From: Nemopilema nomurai
Lineage: Eukaryota > Cnidaria > Scyphozoa > Rhizostomeae > Rhizostomatidae
Assembly: GCA_003864495.1 (NCBI GenBank)
Contig: ML133408.1
Coordinates: 1,042,185-1,106,184, forward strand
Reading direction: 5' to 3'
DNA: 64,000 bases
Shown: positions 46,401 through 61,300 of the stretch, piece by piece
Layout of the letters: every line of letters begins with the position of its first letter
How positions within the stretch are numbered: the first letter of the stretch is position 1
Position numbers and translations under genes: made by a program
The notes under the pieces: model-generated
What the model was told of the DNA's origin: nothing
Databases searched by the model: none
Seen by the model: only the letters and a program-made list of their open reading frames with translations

Positions 46401-49313
46401 TGTCTCTGAGGGACAGTTGTAGTCTCGAGTCAGCAAGGAAATAAAAACACATCAACACCCAGTATGGGTTGGTTTTGGCCTTGCACTGAGGTGTTTCCTG
46501 TTTCCAGGGGGATTGTATCTGGTTTCCAGAACGAATTGCTTCGTCGTTAAATTTGGCTTGGTTTTGACGCCAACCAACTAATCAGTTTTGACTTTGATGA
46601 TTTACCATGTCATCGGTTTTATTAGAACTGTCACTGGGGCCCGGGGGCAACCTCTGTTTTAATGTTTTCAGCCGAACTCCTTGCATTTGAGGCAAGTCCA
46701 TTTATTTACACCTGCAGAAATTCTCGCACGTCATTTGTGGCTGTTTTACAGTTTGTCTGACCCATATCATTTTTTGCATTTCAATGATTTTTCACCAAAA
46801 GACCGCTCCATTTTTTAGAATTTAAAGTAAGTTTATACGATACAAAATTGACCCCTTCTTTGTAGCTATTTAAAACTTTGCAACCCTCCCGAAATTTTTC
46901 ATAGATTCGAGATTTCAGTGGTCGGACACCACCGTAGACCGAGATAGGAAATGCATTATTCATCATTTGATAACCGCTAAAAGCAATTTCTAGTGCAGAA
47001 TGGTAATTTTATTATGATGGAAATTGCTCACAGAATTGCACGGGTACCAATTCATTAGTTTAATTACAAAATAAACTGGCACGGTCGCTTCCTGACGCTT
47101 CCAACAGTGCAGTGCTGATATGGGAATTTCATGACCTTGAAAGATAACATAACTGTTAAAAGCGCTTTCAAAGTTTTCAATGTTAACTGATTTCATTTTT
47201 AAGAAAATTTATACAACAATTTAAAAGCCTTTGTAATTTCGGATAAGTTAGAATCGATAACTTGACCTAAAATCGTTTCACCGCAACTTCCAAACTCTCC
47301 ACAGTCCTAATTTGCAGTGTCCTAATTTGGTGCCTCTTCGATGAAGCATTCCATATCTACTCATAAAATGATTTGTTAAACCTTGCAAATTTATCTGATT
47401 CAATTTTTAGACTCGTGCCAAGGCCGTGTTCTTCAAGCTTTTCTAGAACCAATTTAGCCATAAAAAGTAGATGCCAAAGTTTTTCTTTACTTTTCATTCG
47501 TTAACTTTCCATGTTGGCAATTTTCGGAGAAGGCAAATTAATTTTAATGTATGTATGAGATTTTTTAGCTCGCTACTACCAAAGCTGCGAATGGGGTGGT
47601 CTTTTTGCCCCTTCCTTGATCACGACCCCCGTTCGATCTGTAGGCGACTTGCATTCTCATTAAAAATTAATCTACCATTCTTTCATGATCTGGAAACTGT
47701 TTTTCATGCCTTTATGTTTTTCATGGATTGAGATCGATAAAGCCGAACAATGGCACTGGCATTTATCTTATTCCTCAATGTTCGCCCATGATTTCAATTA
47801 GAACTTAATTTTTATTGATAATCGTTTTTGCCCCTAGCAAAGCTAACAATTTGGAAAAAATCTAGGCCAGGGGACATTCCTTAATGCCTTGAAGCAACCC
47901 TGAATTTTTCGGATTGGATTGAAAACATTGTTGTTTAATGAAGCGTGGTCAATTTAATGGTGGCAGTTTGGTTTCGGCAAAATTACTGCTTGTTTCTTTG
48001 TTCTGCTGGTCCAGGGGCGATAAAATCATTCAGTCTGCAGAAGATTTTGTAAATTTCTTAGATTAACTTCGAATCGTATCATTTGTTTATGTCTTCTTGC
48101 CGGCTGTTTGGTAACCATTGGCACGTGTTCGCCCATTTCGAATTGAGTGGCCATCAATGAAAACTTGATTATAAAAAGAATTAAAAACGCACGGAAAGTG
48201 AGACAATAAAATAACGATGCATATCAGTCCCCTCTTACCAGATTACAAAATTACAGCGGTTAAATTTTCTTACTTATCAGCTGTGCCATTTTAAACTTCA
48301 ACAAGATAGATTATTTGAATTTATGGCGTGGGTGACTTCTTTATAGTCTGATATTTCCGACATCAACTGTTTTTCGCTCTCTTTCCCCTGAAACATCGGA
48401 AAGAGTTACCACCCCCCGGCGTTAACCGCAACATTTTCTTTCTCCGTGCACATGTTGTGTTTATCAGATATTCAAGGGGGTTGGGGGGGGGAGCAGTGCT
48501 GTTTTTCTCGAGGTCGGCCTAGAACCGTTTGTTTTGCATTTGTGAAGTCAGGTGGAAAAGAAGCTTTTTGAATATTTCATATTGGTCGTGGTTTTTGTGG
48601 AGAATCTTTCCAAAACGAGGCTTTTACTGAGAATAAGTGTTGTGGAAGCCTTTTGTTTGAAATTCCTTGGACGGATTAGTTGTTAGCACCGAGGTCATGA
48701 TAGATTGAAAAGGATAACTTAGGACAATTGTTTCCATGATTACCAATAGATTAGTCAGCATTGGAGACCTGACGTCTTTCATAGTATTGACGCTGTTACT
48801 CAATGCCCGGAGATCTTTGAAATTGCAATTTCGTCGCAGGAGAAAGCCCACTGCTTCGCAACGGTATTTAATAGCCTTTGTTGGCAATGCTCTTGGCCTG
48901 GATTTGCTCCTTCTCATTATTGCTGAGCTAATTTTTCTGCTAATTGCCAAATTACGCGTTACCGCATATCTGTTTGAAAACTGTAGTGTTTGCCCTGAAG
49001 ATTTCCATAGCGTTTTGTGTCTTAAATGCAAATATTGTGTTAAGAGGGCATGCCAACCAACCCGCGGCTTGAAGAATAAATAATCTATTTTAGTTCTAGC
49101 ATATTGCAGTGACAATAAGGCATTGAATGTTATCGAGGCGTTAAGAGCATTAAGGCCGTTTCGTGCCCGAGGAGACAGGCTGGCCAGGCCGGGACAACAG
49201 GTCAGCCTAGTCGTTTAGCTGTTGTCTTGTTTGGTTTTGACTTGGTTTATCGCCTGTCCAGGTCAGACGTGACGGGAAACAGCAGAAACCCGACCCATAA
49301 ACATTGGTTCGAC

Positions 49314-52300
49314 ATGAGCGCAGAAAATGGAGTGGAGCTTCGTTCGAAGCAAGATTTGCCCAGCGACAATTGCGTCGAGGTTGCTACGTCGAGTCATAAT
49401 CGAAAAAGTCTCCAGTCTTCGGACAGTATTGGCAGGCATACAAAGTCTAACCAGAAAGGAGAAGCGCTTCCCTTTTGCGAAGTCAGGAACATTATTTATC
49501 GACCAGGAGGTGAGTGGATTCATTCATATTTAACATTCATATTTATTATTCATATTTGTTAAAGTGTTCTTGACAGGGCACGAGAGAAGGCACGGCTACA
49601 TCTTAAACAATAATCTCGCAACGTGATGAACCTGATGGTGTTTCTCGCCGTGCGTAAAGAAGTTACAGTTCATTGTCTGAACCTGTTTATCTTGTGTTTT
49701 AGAAGATAGGCTGATTGTTTGCGGAATACGAGCCCTTCCGTGCACCGCAAACCACGCTTTGTTCTGTTTCGGGTGTGAAAATCGAAAGCCACAAAAGAGG
49801 CTGCGAACCCCACGTGTCTCGAATTCCCACCCAGCGCAATGAACAACCTACGCAGCGCATTCTATTTGGCCGCCACTTGTATATTCGCAGGCTGTACATG
49901 ACGATATGTGCCGTTAATAAACTGCCAGGTCTCGTGTTCAGAGTGACCCCCTGTCATTTCTTTCCGTGACCGGAACCCCCACTCCGGATACCCAGCCCCG
50001 CTCCGGATGCTCGAACTTCTCCGGAATATTGCATTTTTCAACCGTATCGTTGCCAACTCTCTGCATGCGATTGGACTATGACGCAAATGGTCTTTGTAGA
50101 GGTAGACACGATATCATTTACAACGAGGACCGAATCGTGCTCAGATATAGGCCATTTTCTCTGTACTTTGGTATTGACAACAGCTGATTGCGACTATGAG
50201 TCATTCGGAAAACCGAGCTCTTTAACCTTAAAGTAGGCCCCTTAAAGTTCTCGGCTGTGCCGAATCAATTTTCAAGGCCAGAAAGCATAGGAAGGCCAGC
50301 CCTGATAAATCGAGGAATGTTGTTTGGTCTGTGATGAATGTTTTCATGATCAATCGGAGGCTTTGTTTTGGACAAGCTCGTTACACCTGCTTGCGTACAA
50401 CCCCTGTGACGGATTTTTCCAACCAACCAAAATGGCTTTGGCAGATTCCACGATGATAAAAAAAACGGGCATGTCCTCTCTCGACGTGAACAAAGAAAAT
50501 ATTGTGCGCAAACCAATGTTTTCAATTTGCATTCTTCGAGACTTTATCCCAAAAATTACAGATGAAAGGCGATTGAGTTTTCATGAATAATCTTGTGAAA
50601 ACAATTAGATTTTGTTGTGCCATTATGAAAGCAAATCTTTGTGAAATGCAGGTTTTGTATAAACCATGCAAAGCGGACGAGGTGAAACCGCAAATCTTCA
50701 TGTCCACCATGTGTCGGTCGGGGGAGGTCGACATCTTGTCGTTCTTTGGCGAGGCAGCCATCTTGACTAGATGGCGACCAGAATAATGATTATATCTATA
50801 CTTGTTCTCGCCATTCCTCAAAAGATGTCGAATACAACTTTGAAGAATTTGGACCAGGGAAAGAATACTTTATTCGGCTAGCGTTGCAAGATATGAAACG
50901 TTTCTTCCGCTTAAGTCGATAAATTTGCCTGAATGTTCAATTTACAATTTCATGCATGCGTCCCTTGTGCTCTTGGGCACTGAAGGTCAGCGTTCGATCG
51001 CCCGCGAGTGACGTCAATGTCACGAGATTTGTTCACATAATCATAATCATCACTATCGTCAAGGGAACACGTACAATCATCATCGACTTGATTTAATCGT
51101 AATCTACCATACAGCCTTAAGAAATTCAAGTGCAAAATTTAGCGTTAAAGGGAACCCCTCCCCATGGTGTAAAAGTTCTGTTTCTTTTAAGCCGACACTT
51201 ACCAATGAGTTTCAATTTTCATTTCAATTTTGATATGTACTTCACATCCTTATAATTATTTGGTGGAAGTTTTCAAGTTATTTTTAACTAGAGAACTTCC
51301 CTAAAGCAAATCTTTGTTATGAGCCCCTAAAAGGTTTCCAGAAAGCCCCCTTAACCTACCTTCGCAACGCTCCCCCCTGACAGATAACCGGCGTTCAGGT
51401 TAACAAAAAACTTTCTTCACTCAACCCAGAACGAAATTTTATCCTTGTTCGAAGACATTTTTAATTATTCTTGGCCAGGATATTTGCGGCCTGTGTCTTT
51501 ATTCGTTTGTCGTGCTGTGGAATACGCGAATTCTATCAAACGATTATGGGTCCGCCAAAGCTTGCAGACTTATTGTTTCTTTTGAATAGCGGTTTTCTTA
51601 AATCCGTGGTCATCTTTATGGGCATTTGTGACTAGGCGATGTAATTTCTCTTGTGGTCAGCAAACGATAGTGGGATGAATTCATTAATGCGTTTTGAGGC
51701 CTGGGGTTTGCGTCAAAAGAGAGAGGCCTCCACAGCGGCAGAGTGCTGCGTGGCGTTTCCACATGGGAGTTAATGTTGCTGAGCGATGCCGTTTCGGATC
51801 GGATGATCGTTAAGGGTTGTGGGGGCAATGTTTTGCCTTTTTCTAAAACATGTTTTTCACAATCACAAATAGGTTGTATCGGTAGCAGGCAACAAAGTAT
51901 ATTAGTGGCTTTGCGTGTCTCTCATTGTATCAAAGTGCGAAAACGTTTTGTCTCGGTTTAAAAGAGGCATGACACCATAACCCTATTTTCAGCCTGACGT
52001 CCCCCTTTTTAGATTGAGAGAGGTCAGGTGATGGTGTGTCGTGGCGAGTGAGTTCAAAAGGGCAATTATGGAAGCGTTATTCGGCATGTGCGATTATTTT
52101 ACCACCGACGAGATCGCGACAAAGATACATGAATCCATGGAAAATGCTTTTTTAATCCGACCTCACGTTTTGATAATTCAGGCATCAAGTCTATTTAAGA
52201 TAAATCCCCTTTGCTCTTAGAAACTGTCAATAGTTTATTAATCGTATTTGTAAAATAATTGTTCTGTTCTCAAATGCATTTAATGTCCAATCCGCCGGAA

Positions 52301-55300
52301 TCCTTGATTTTGTACCAAAAGCGAGGCCGGCGTGTCGCCTGAGTGAGCCAGTACCAACACCAAGATGGCTGCCTTATTCTCATGCACAAAACATGTTCAG
52401 TACAGTACATTGTTATTGAAAGAAACCAGGAAGCATCTGATTTTGCCCCCGGACCAGATGATGATTCGGCTTTCGCCGTTGGCATGTCACGTGCTGAATA
52501 AGAACAGAAACCTCGCTAAAAGCATGGATTTGTTTCTGGTTCTAAGTACTCGTGTGGAGGAGGCGACATCATATCAGGCCTTTGATCTCTTTTCAAGCTC
52601 AATTTTATCTCAAATGAAAATAACTAAGCCAATTTGATCTGCTTGAAAACAGAGATTATCCTCAGACCACTATCCTCCGTGTTATTCATTGTTCACCGGC
52701 TGCGCGTTGGCGAATAGATGGCGCGTAGAACCGCTTCCGGCTCCGTCGCAACGCGGGCTTCATCTAGAAAATATTTGCTGACGTCATGCGGCCTCGGTAC
52801 CATTCGGCCTGCAGCTGTTTTTGTCGTTTGACCAGCCTCAAAATAAACCGCTCTAGTTTTCGGCCAATTTTGCCTTGTTTCTTGGTTTGAAAACGTTTGA
52901 ATATTAAATACGGCTTCAGATTCTTATTACTTTTGAAGATCAATATGTCTTGCGAACAGGGTGTCGTATGCAATCCCTGGAATATGGGAGGGGGCCTGGT
53001 AAATTTTTCATGAGCACGCCCTCTAGACTCCTAAAAGAGGGGGAAACGTCCTTTTTATGTGTATTGTGCCAGGCGAAATTCTGTATCTGCTGTAATGACT
53101 TCAAACTGTTACTGGAACTGCCTATTAGGTCAACCCCCCCCCCTGGGATGCTGTTTTTATTGCGTTTTGGGGAAAATCTCGAGAACTACCTTTTTCAAAA
53201 GCCCGGACACCCCCTACCCTATCCCCTATAGACTGAGTAGGACCACTGTGGTATACCCCCTGAACCGTAAGCCTGAAGAATGTTAAGCACGCCCCCCTTG
53301 AGATCTTCATATATTGATGTTGTTGACAACCTGTGATTCGGTTTACACAGTAATAACCTCTTTTGTAATTCGTGTTTGCAAATACGTTATAAGCACATTT
53401 TGTCGTCTGCATATGCTATTAAATATTGACCAATTGGAATGAATTCTATTGTCGCCAAGGCAAATAAATCTACAAGACATCTTCTGTCATAATCCTCTCA
53501 ATCAAATGTAGCCGCAAGAAATAGCTGGCTGATTTGGTTTCTAAATTTGATCTGGGGTCAAATTGAATCGAACCGAGAACGAGGCACTTTTGGCTACGAG
53601 GCCCCTTCTGAATGGCTTATGGTAAATGAGGCGCCGTTAACCAAGACAACACCCACCCAACCATTTTGGCTGCCAAGTTGCCATAGCTACTTGAGTCTGA
53701 TTGGCTTTGTGAATTGTCCGTTGCTCGGGGAAACAGCCAATCATTCACTGAACTTTCGTCGCACATAAGTCATGGTCCCTTGGTCACCTGTGGGCACAAT
53801 TCAATGCCATTGTTTCGTGGGTGTTTTGCATTCATTATACAACTAAAATTTCACCTTGCTACCAGAATGCCCAATTCAAACGTCTGGGTTTTCCAATTAA
53901 TTCATTCAGTTTTTGTTGATGCCTCAAGACCTCAAGACCAAGACCTTATTGTGGGTTGCATGCAAAATTTACTAGAGTCGAAATATGTTACAAAATGTGC
54001 ACCTTTTTATCAAACTTTTTGACATCAAGTTTAAGAGATGTTTTGGATAATCCTGCTTTTACTAGCACTTTTGTTCAGAGTTATGCACCCCCGGCTTTCT
54101 GGGAACTTTGTGGTTGGATGAGGAAAACTAATTCGGCTAGGATCGCGATGTCGTATCTGAGTCCAACCAAATTGGATAAGCGTCCACTAAGTTGGTTAAA
54201 AAGTTCAAGATAAGTAAATTAAGTATAATTTGGTATTATTGTTAAACGTTATTGAAATCACATGTTGGCCTGAGATTTCTTTCAGTAAATACGCTCCTCC
54301 TGAGCGCGTCCGCATTCCCCGTGTCACGATCCGAACGTGGTTTGTGAAGGGTGCTATGTAGATTACGGGAGATTAAATAGGTCTCTGGGTCCGCGTGTTA
54401 TTAGAACATGTTCAATCTAAAACTTGTGAATATTGCAGGTCTTGAAGTTATGTTTTTCGTTGTAGATTGCGTGTACATAGAAAGTCAGCGACCCGACGTG
54501 CCATACTTCATTTGCTCGATCCGGGATATTAGAAAGGTCAGTTACCATAGCAATAACTTATGTAACTGCACAAAAACCTTATCTGTCTAAGGTTGTTGTT
54601 GCTGTTTGAAGATGAGGATTCTCTTTATGCTCATCCCAAAATCACTTGCGTCAAAGTCTTCAAAGCTTCGCAGGGTTTTTGTGCGGTGCGCAGGAGCCCT
54701 TGAGCAATGTGCATATGACCTTCTTCGATATTCTGTCTTATCCTCATGTTGTGTTTTCGAAAATGATCAACATTCCATAGGCTGTTTATCGCTAAAAGGA
54801 CATGGCTCTAAACACAGACAACCCTTGTATGACACATTTTTATTGTGTACATCTGAATGTTTATGGGTCAATCCACTATATGGAGGAGACATTAAGTAGG
54901 GTTTAGTGGATGTTTCTTATCACCCCCCAGTTTCTTACTGTTAATCTGGCTCAGTGATATGGTGACGTGAGGGCCCTTGCTACGCAGTGAAAACACTCAC
55001 TATCTGGGTGTAAGGTGATGCTGAGTAATCGAATACTCTCTTGGCACGAAGCAGAGTATCCAGACGTGACCTTAACCCGACCTAAGCTTTTAATTTATTT
55101 TTTCAACCCGCTGGTCATGTCTCCCCCCGGCTTTTTCAACCATAGTAACACGAAAGACGCTATTCAACCTGAGTACTCAATTGATGTTTTTCTGGGTTGA
55201 TCGAATTCACCGCTAGATATCGCGTGGCATGCACCCCGGAGATTGGCTGTGGCAAAGCCGTTACTGGCTACTATAGTCGTAATTTTGCCGGGGGTGTATT

Positions 55301-58300
55301 ATGTTTCAATGACCAGTTTTTCGTGCCGGATAACAGTGGTGAAGACTTTCAATGTCAAAAGAAACCAAAAGTATGTCATAAGCCAGCAGACTTCTCCCCA
55401 ACAACCTTGTCTATGGCAACAAGGATAGCAAGAATCCCTCTCTAAGAATAGGATTGCCCCCGTCCCCTCCCTAAGAATAGGATTGCCCCCGTCCCCTCCC
55501 TAAGAATAGGATTGCCCCCGTCCCCTCCCTATTCGCTGCTAGCCCAAGCAAAATGTATGGCACGTGACCTCGAAGACCTGCATTTGCACGGCTGTGCCTA
55601 GTGCGCATGCCCGTACCTGCTCCAGGACTCGTCGGGATCCAACAGCAATTCACCGCAATTGATAGAAATATAGGGTGGTTTTGATTTGGCACCCGAAGAG
55701 CTTCCCTTTTCACTTTGCACAGTTATTCCTCGTTGAGATCCTACGTCCGTTTTCATTTCAGAGCAAAAGAGATCACGTGTTTGTGAACGTCACGTGGTTT
55801 TATCGGCCTTGTGAGGTCCCGTTGTCTGTATACCAGCTGTTGATTCACGACAGAAATAACGAGAATGGTAAGGCCATCAGTTTTCTTGAATGTTGTCTTG
55901 CACAAAGGCCGCTTTCTTTATCATTACAAGACGCTTTTAGGCCGCACTCCTTGCTCACCAAACTCTAGTCAGTCTCAAAGCTTGGTATCGAACGTGATGT
56001 CACGTGGATTACTGCTATTGTCAACACGGGCTCATACTTCGCTATTTTAAAGGTCGTTTGATTTTCAGGCTATGTATCAGACTTGTTCTATACGTCTTCC
56101 TGAAGTATATTTGAAAATTCATATTGTTACTGCTCAAGGTAGTCCCACAGAATCTTTCATTTTGTATTCTCTTTTGCTAAGGATCCGACCATGTTCTCGA
56201 AGACCCGGCTGTCAAAGAGAGAGAACTCTTTATTTCCGACTCAGTGGATACCTATCCCGTGTTAGCTTTGCGGTAAGAGATTTTTCCAAGCATAATCAGA
56301 TATTAAACCTTTTCCGGCCTCCTTTCTAATATAGCAAGTTCCTTTTTACCTGGGTCATGTCGAGTTTTTGATCAAGAGCAAGCTAGTTACGACATATCTA
56401 GAAAGAAGTGAGATAATTTGTGTTGCAATTCAACTGATTAAAGTCATCAGAGGCATCAAAACAGTTATTAATCAGGCTTTCTTTCGAGCTGAAAATCGCG
56501 AACACATAATCAGCTGTGTTTTGAGCTCTTCGGTGGTTATCTAATCCTTAGTTGTTGAATGAAGCTAGCATAAAGCGAAGCTCTTCAGGCAAAGGAATAG
56601 CGGTTTAATATTATTTTACAACCAACCGCAAAAGATGCGAGAATCTGATAATGTGTGCTATAGATGTAGGCATTGTCGGCAAAGAATGACTTTTAATTGG
56701 AGAAAATTTAGCATCTTCCAAAATGCACCTTTTCCTGGAAAGTGTATCTATTGAAGGAAGTCTCGAAAGCGTTATTGAGTCATGTGGTATTGAAAATGCT
56801 CTTGTTTTTGAAAACGAGCTTTTGTATCACAACATCACGTTCTACAATCACTGATGCTGTTTTGGTCTCATCATTTTTTTGCGCTACCTCTTTGGTGCTG
56901 GAGTTTTCAACGTTTCTTATTTCAATATTCGCGTGCTGCCTTTTTGCGGCTAAACCAAGGAGACATAGTTGTCAACTTGGGGACAAATTTAACACGAAGT
57001 CTCCATTATCTTCATGACAGTACAAATAATCATTTATCACTTTTATGGAAAATAACTGTTTTATTCATTTTCCCCAAAAATGTTCCCTTCTTACCCCTTC
57101 GCATCGACTTTTTATTCCCAGTACATTTATTTTCAAGACATTTTTCACTCATTGCCGGGAATGCTGTATTATTGCCAAATTTTCTCCGCTCGACTTCAGC
57201 TGATCTCATTTCTTTTTACACACAGGGGACATATAAATATTCTACCGTTCTCTGACGTCAAACAGAGATTAAAAGAATACACAGAACACGAAGATAATTG
57301 GTTCTACATTTTGAGATACAACCCGGAGTCTAGGTAAGCTGAAGGCATGTTTTTGGTAAATAAAATCGAGCGACGAACTTTCATTTCTGGAAGTGGCGTA
57401 GGTGGGATCATAACCGCTGCTTTTCCGAGCGTTTTTAAAATTAAGTTTTAGATTGAAGGCAGAATGTGGTGCAAGTCGTTCTCACGGAGTTGTTGGCGGA
57501 TGTGGCAATTGCTATAGGAAAGGGTTGTGAGAGGGAGGGGCAAAGATGTGGGGCTGCAAAGAAGAGTAGAAAAGAAGAGTAGAAAAGAAGCGTAGAAAGG
57601 AGCGATTGGAAAGAGGGGCAGAAAGGAGCGGCAGAAAGAAGGGTCTTGATAGGAAGGGTTAAAAAGGAGGGGTTGTAGAGGAGGGAGAGAAAAAGAGGGA
57701 GAACAGAAGAGGAAGAGAAAAAGAGGGAGAACAGAAGAGGAAGAGAAAAAGAGGAAGAGAAAGAGAGGGAGAGAAATAGAGGGAGAGAAATAGAGGGAGA
57801 GAAAAAGCGTTTGAGAAGGGGTTGAGAAAGGGACGGATAGGAGAAGTATAAAATAGGGGCAGGATAGCACAGATCGTATTGCTAGGTAACACCTCTGGAT
57901 GAAAGATGAAAAACTATTCGATGATCGTGCTATTGGCAAGTACATCCCTCACTTGTAAACACATTCCGGTGGTGGCACGACTCTAATCGAGCCGAACAAA
58001 GCCAGATCATCTGGTTCATGAGGGGATCCGTGCAACAGACAGGCGCTCGTTGTGTGCCCTGGTGGCCGCTTTGTGCGGATCAGGCAGGGCCTTTTTGGCA
58101 GGTATCACCGCAAGATCCTGTTTTTGTCATGAAAATCCCGAAGATTAGTTACAAACGAGGTCGTTATGCAAATTGTCTCTTTCCAATTGTAACCAAAACT
58201 GAAATATTGCCATGAAAACGGCCCGTGGATAGGGCATCGAAAAGAATCTTCAGCGACTTTCAGGCAGGTCTTTGGAAGTCCTTTGCAATCTTGTGTACCA

Positions 58301-61300
58301 GCTGGTTAACGGTAGCTACGGCTTTTGGGGGTAAAGGCTTGTCTGAGAGCAGTGGTATGAAAGGGGTGGGGGCAGTGGTATTGAAGGGGTGGGGGCAGTA
58401 ATCCAACGAAAACAAGGGCAAACGCCGATGGGAACTGCTTGCGGGAAGACGTTTGCTCGAGAAACCCCCGGTTCTGACCAAGCCTTTAACGCTAAACCAG
58501 ATTGTGTTTAAAAGCCTTCAATTACATTGCACTTTTCAATGAAACGTTAAATCGATATTGGCATTTTTTCCAATCCCCGATAATGCAAGCATGTTCTTAG
58601 CAACAATCTCGTCTAACAGTATGATACGTACACATTTGTTTATTGCCTCAGTTGGTCCTACGTGTTGTTTTACAAGCTTAAAGGTTCGGCTAAAAGAAGA
58701 CGGTTTTGTTTTCCACGTGTGTTGCATAATATCGAATACTGTAAAAGTTATCTTTTATTTGGTCTGGTGAAGTCCAAAGGATCCCATGGCAACTCTTATC
58801 GGGTGTGGCAGCTCTGACCGCATTGTTCTGAGATTAAGTTTCTTAACCTTGTTAACCACAGTTGTCTTTATCTATCTTATTCATACGCTTTTTCTTTCAC
58901 CGTGCATCCGGGCCTCGTGATCTGGGCCACGTGATCCGGCTTTGTTACGCCATATTCTGCTGATAGGATAACGTGTTTTCCGTGGGGCACGGCCACTAGG
59001 AAGGTGGACAATGGATTAATGTTTTAGGCACCAATGGGACCATCTCTGTCACATGGGACCACCTCTTGTCCCATGGGACCATCTCTGTCACATGGGATCA
59101 TCTCTGTTACATGGGACCTTCTCTGTCACATGGGACCATCTCTGTCACATGGCACCACCTCTGTCACATGGGACCAACTCTGTTACATAAGACCATCTGT
59201 CATGTTTTCTTAGGCCATCGTTCCTAGTGACTTCGAATGAGCTTCGCTAGACCCGTAAAGTTTTGATATTTTTTATGCTAGTCAGTTCAATTAAAGATCG
59301 ATGAATCACCCAATTCAAAGCCAATTTTCCGCAACTTGATAATAAATTCCTCCATATTTGAAGCATTTTCCCTTATTTTAGACGGCTGGCGAACACAAAA
59401 GGGGAAATACGAGTCGGATCTAATCACCAGGTACGTTAAAAGCAGTTTGGCGATTCTCCCCCAAATTGTGTCTATTTTTCTTTTCATTTGCAAATCTACA
59501 ATCTCTCTTATTGATGTGAAGTGCCTCGCTGAAATAGTCTGGTGTTGGGACTATTTGTGATAGAGCATGTTTGCAATAGCATTTTTGTAGCTAACTCCAT
59601 TTCAAAGACTAAGATCATCTCATCCATGCACCATTAGAGTCGATCAAATAAAGATTTACGACTTGCTAAAAATAAATCAAAGCCTTTTGATTGCCTCTTT
59701 AGCATTTGGGGATTTTTTAGTCCAGTTACGAATTACGAATCCAAGCCCCCGTTTCGTTTAATCTTCCCCTAAGACCTTCTTTTTTATTTCTCATTTTAAA
59801 ACCCAACATTCTGATTAGATTTTCTTCTCTCAGCTTTATCTTCGTAATTTGATTTAGAAAGCTTTACAATTGGTGCGAGCTTTATAATTCAATTGATCAA
59901 TTTTCCAAAGGCTCTGGTTGTTTTCTGCAAGCAGACGCCAAGCAAAACTGGATTTCCTAATTATTATCGCGTCCCAGTTAGGACAGTAGAGTTATTTGCA
60001 ATGATATGTGGCGTTCTCTGATAATCTGCAATTCGGCAGTGATCTTCAATCTGATGTTTGTGGCTTTTTTCCAAGGTGAAGCTTCCAAAATGTGTTCCTT
60101 TGAGGCAGCGTGCACAGAAAGGAATGGTGAGGAAATGCCCAGAACACTTGGTGAGTGGAATCTGATTAAATGATTATCTTCTCGTGACTATCTTCTTCTT
60201 GGATTTTGGTCTCGGCTCAACCTAGCTTGAATGAATGTTAAGTCTTATCTCGATTGAAGCTGGAAACTGCTTAGTCGGGTCCTTGCATCTTGCCTAATTC
60301 ACGACAGGAAAGATGAAAAGCGAATTTTGTTGTGAAAATTAGTATTGTTTTCATGGTTGTTTCGTAAGCAGTTTATGTGAAGAGCAAGAGACTTGTTTTT
60401 AGTCACGACATTTCCTAACCAGAGCATTTTATCCAACCGCTGTCGACCTGATTAACCATCAGTTGTCACCTGTAACCCTTAATGTTTGACAGGCAAAAAA
60501 AGTATTCTTGTATTACGCCATGGAAATGAAATGAGTTATTAAAGCTGCACCAGTCATCACTCAAGCTAACACCTTCAAAGCCAGCCATTTTCACTCTTAT
60601 CCGTTTTGACTGCTTTCAGTTAATTATTGGCAACATCTTCCATTCTTCCGCATCTAAGGTCTATTAAACTCGCCCACCTCTAAACCGCACCACGCCTTTC
60701 ACCCAGTTAAGGTTCCCAAAATTCCGTCAAAGTACTTAAAGTTGCTTTCCAATACGTAGGCAACTTGCCTAATGCATTAACTGATAAAATGAGACTTTTT
60801 ATTTGAAACAGCTTAATGTAAAAGTACCCCTGCTTTAAATGCCGACGTCCATTTCAGGTTTGGTCCCCGCAGATGCAGGATTCCGATCTCATGATGTTCC
60901 TTAGGGCCTCAAGGTATGTTTCGTCTTTCTTTAAAATCATGCCCAGATTTTACCCTAAGAATTTTTTGCTATTAAGAAATGCCATCTTTTCTAAGCGTAG
61001 CCTCCTTTCTTCGGTCAAGGACCTCGTGTTCTTTTTACCTGTCCGAAACCAATGTCAGAAGGCAAACTCTTAAAAATGTGTATGCCGTTTCTTTGTACAA
61101 TTTTGATACTGCAGTTGCTTTAACCTGTATATTTAGAACACAACCTTTGACCTTTAGAATGTAACCTTTTAACCTTTAGAACATTTCTTTACAGGAGCAT
61201 ATTATCGTTCTCTGGGTACGTCGATGATGATGGCTCGATTGATCGGGCGCTAAATGTCATGTCTGAGGAAGCGACCACTGTCCATTGCTTAAATATGGTA

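Larger units (their letters stand above)
32852..49313. other. Gene-free interval rich in MITEs
   Basis: About 16 kb in which no coding gene can be supported. It holds MITE-like elements at 33320, 34664, 36731 and 40338, a tandem repeat at 34275, and a hairpin at 38823. Exon-like stretches at 39438-39540, 40517-40726 and 41108-41296 (minus strand) and mutually overlapping open frames at 48624-49115 are noted but unsupported. The last few kb should hold the promoter of the BAH-ELM2-SANT gene. Confidence 0.5.

Noticed and set aside
48624..49115. Overlapping long open frames on both strands (163 aa minus, 115 aa plus)
   Set aside because: Each could be the shadow of the other, neither has a recognisable motif, and the region is probably upstream of the BAH-ELM2-SANT gene.
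57448..57945. Minus-strand open frame of 165 residues rich in Leu, Phe, Ser and Pro
   Set aside because: It is the translation of the polypyrimidine strand of the simple repeat.
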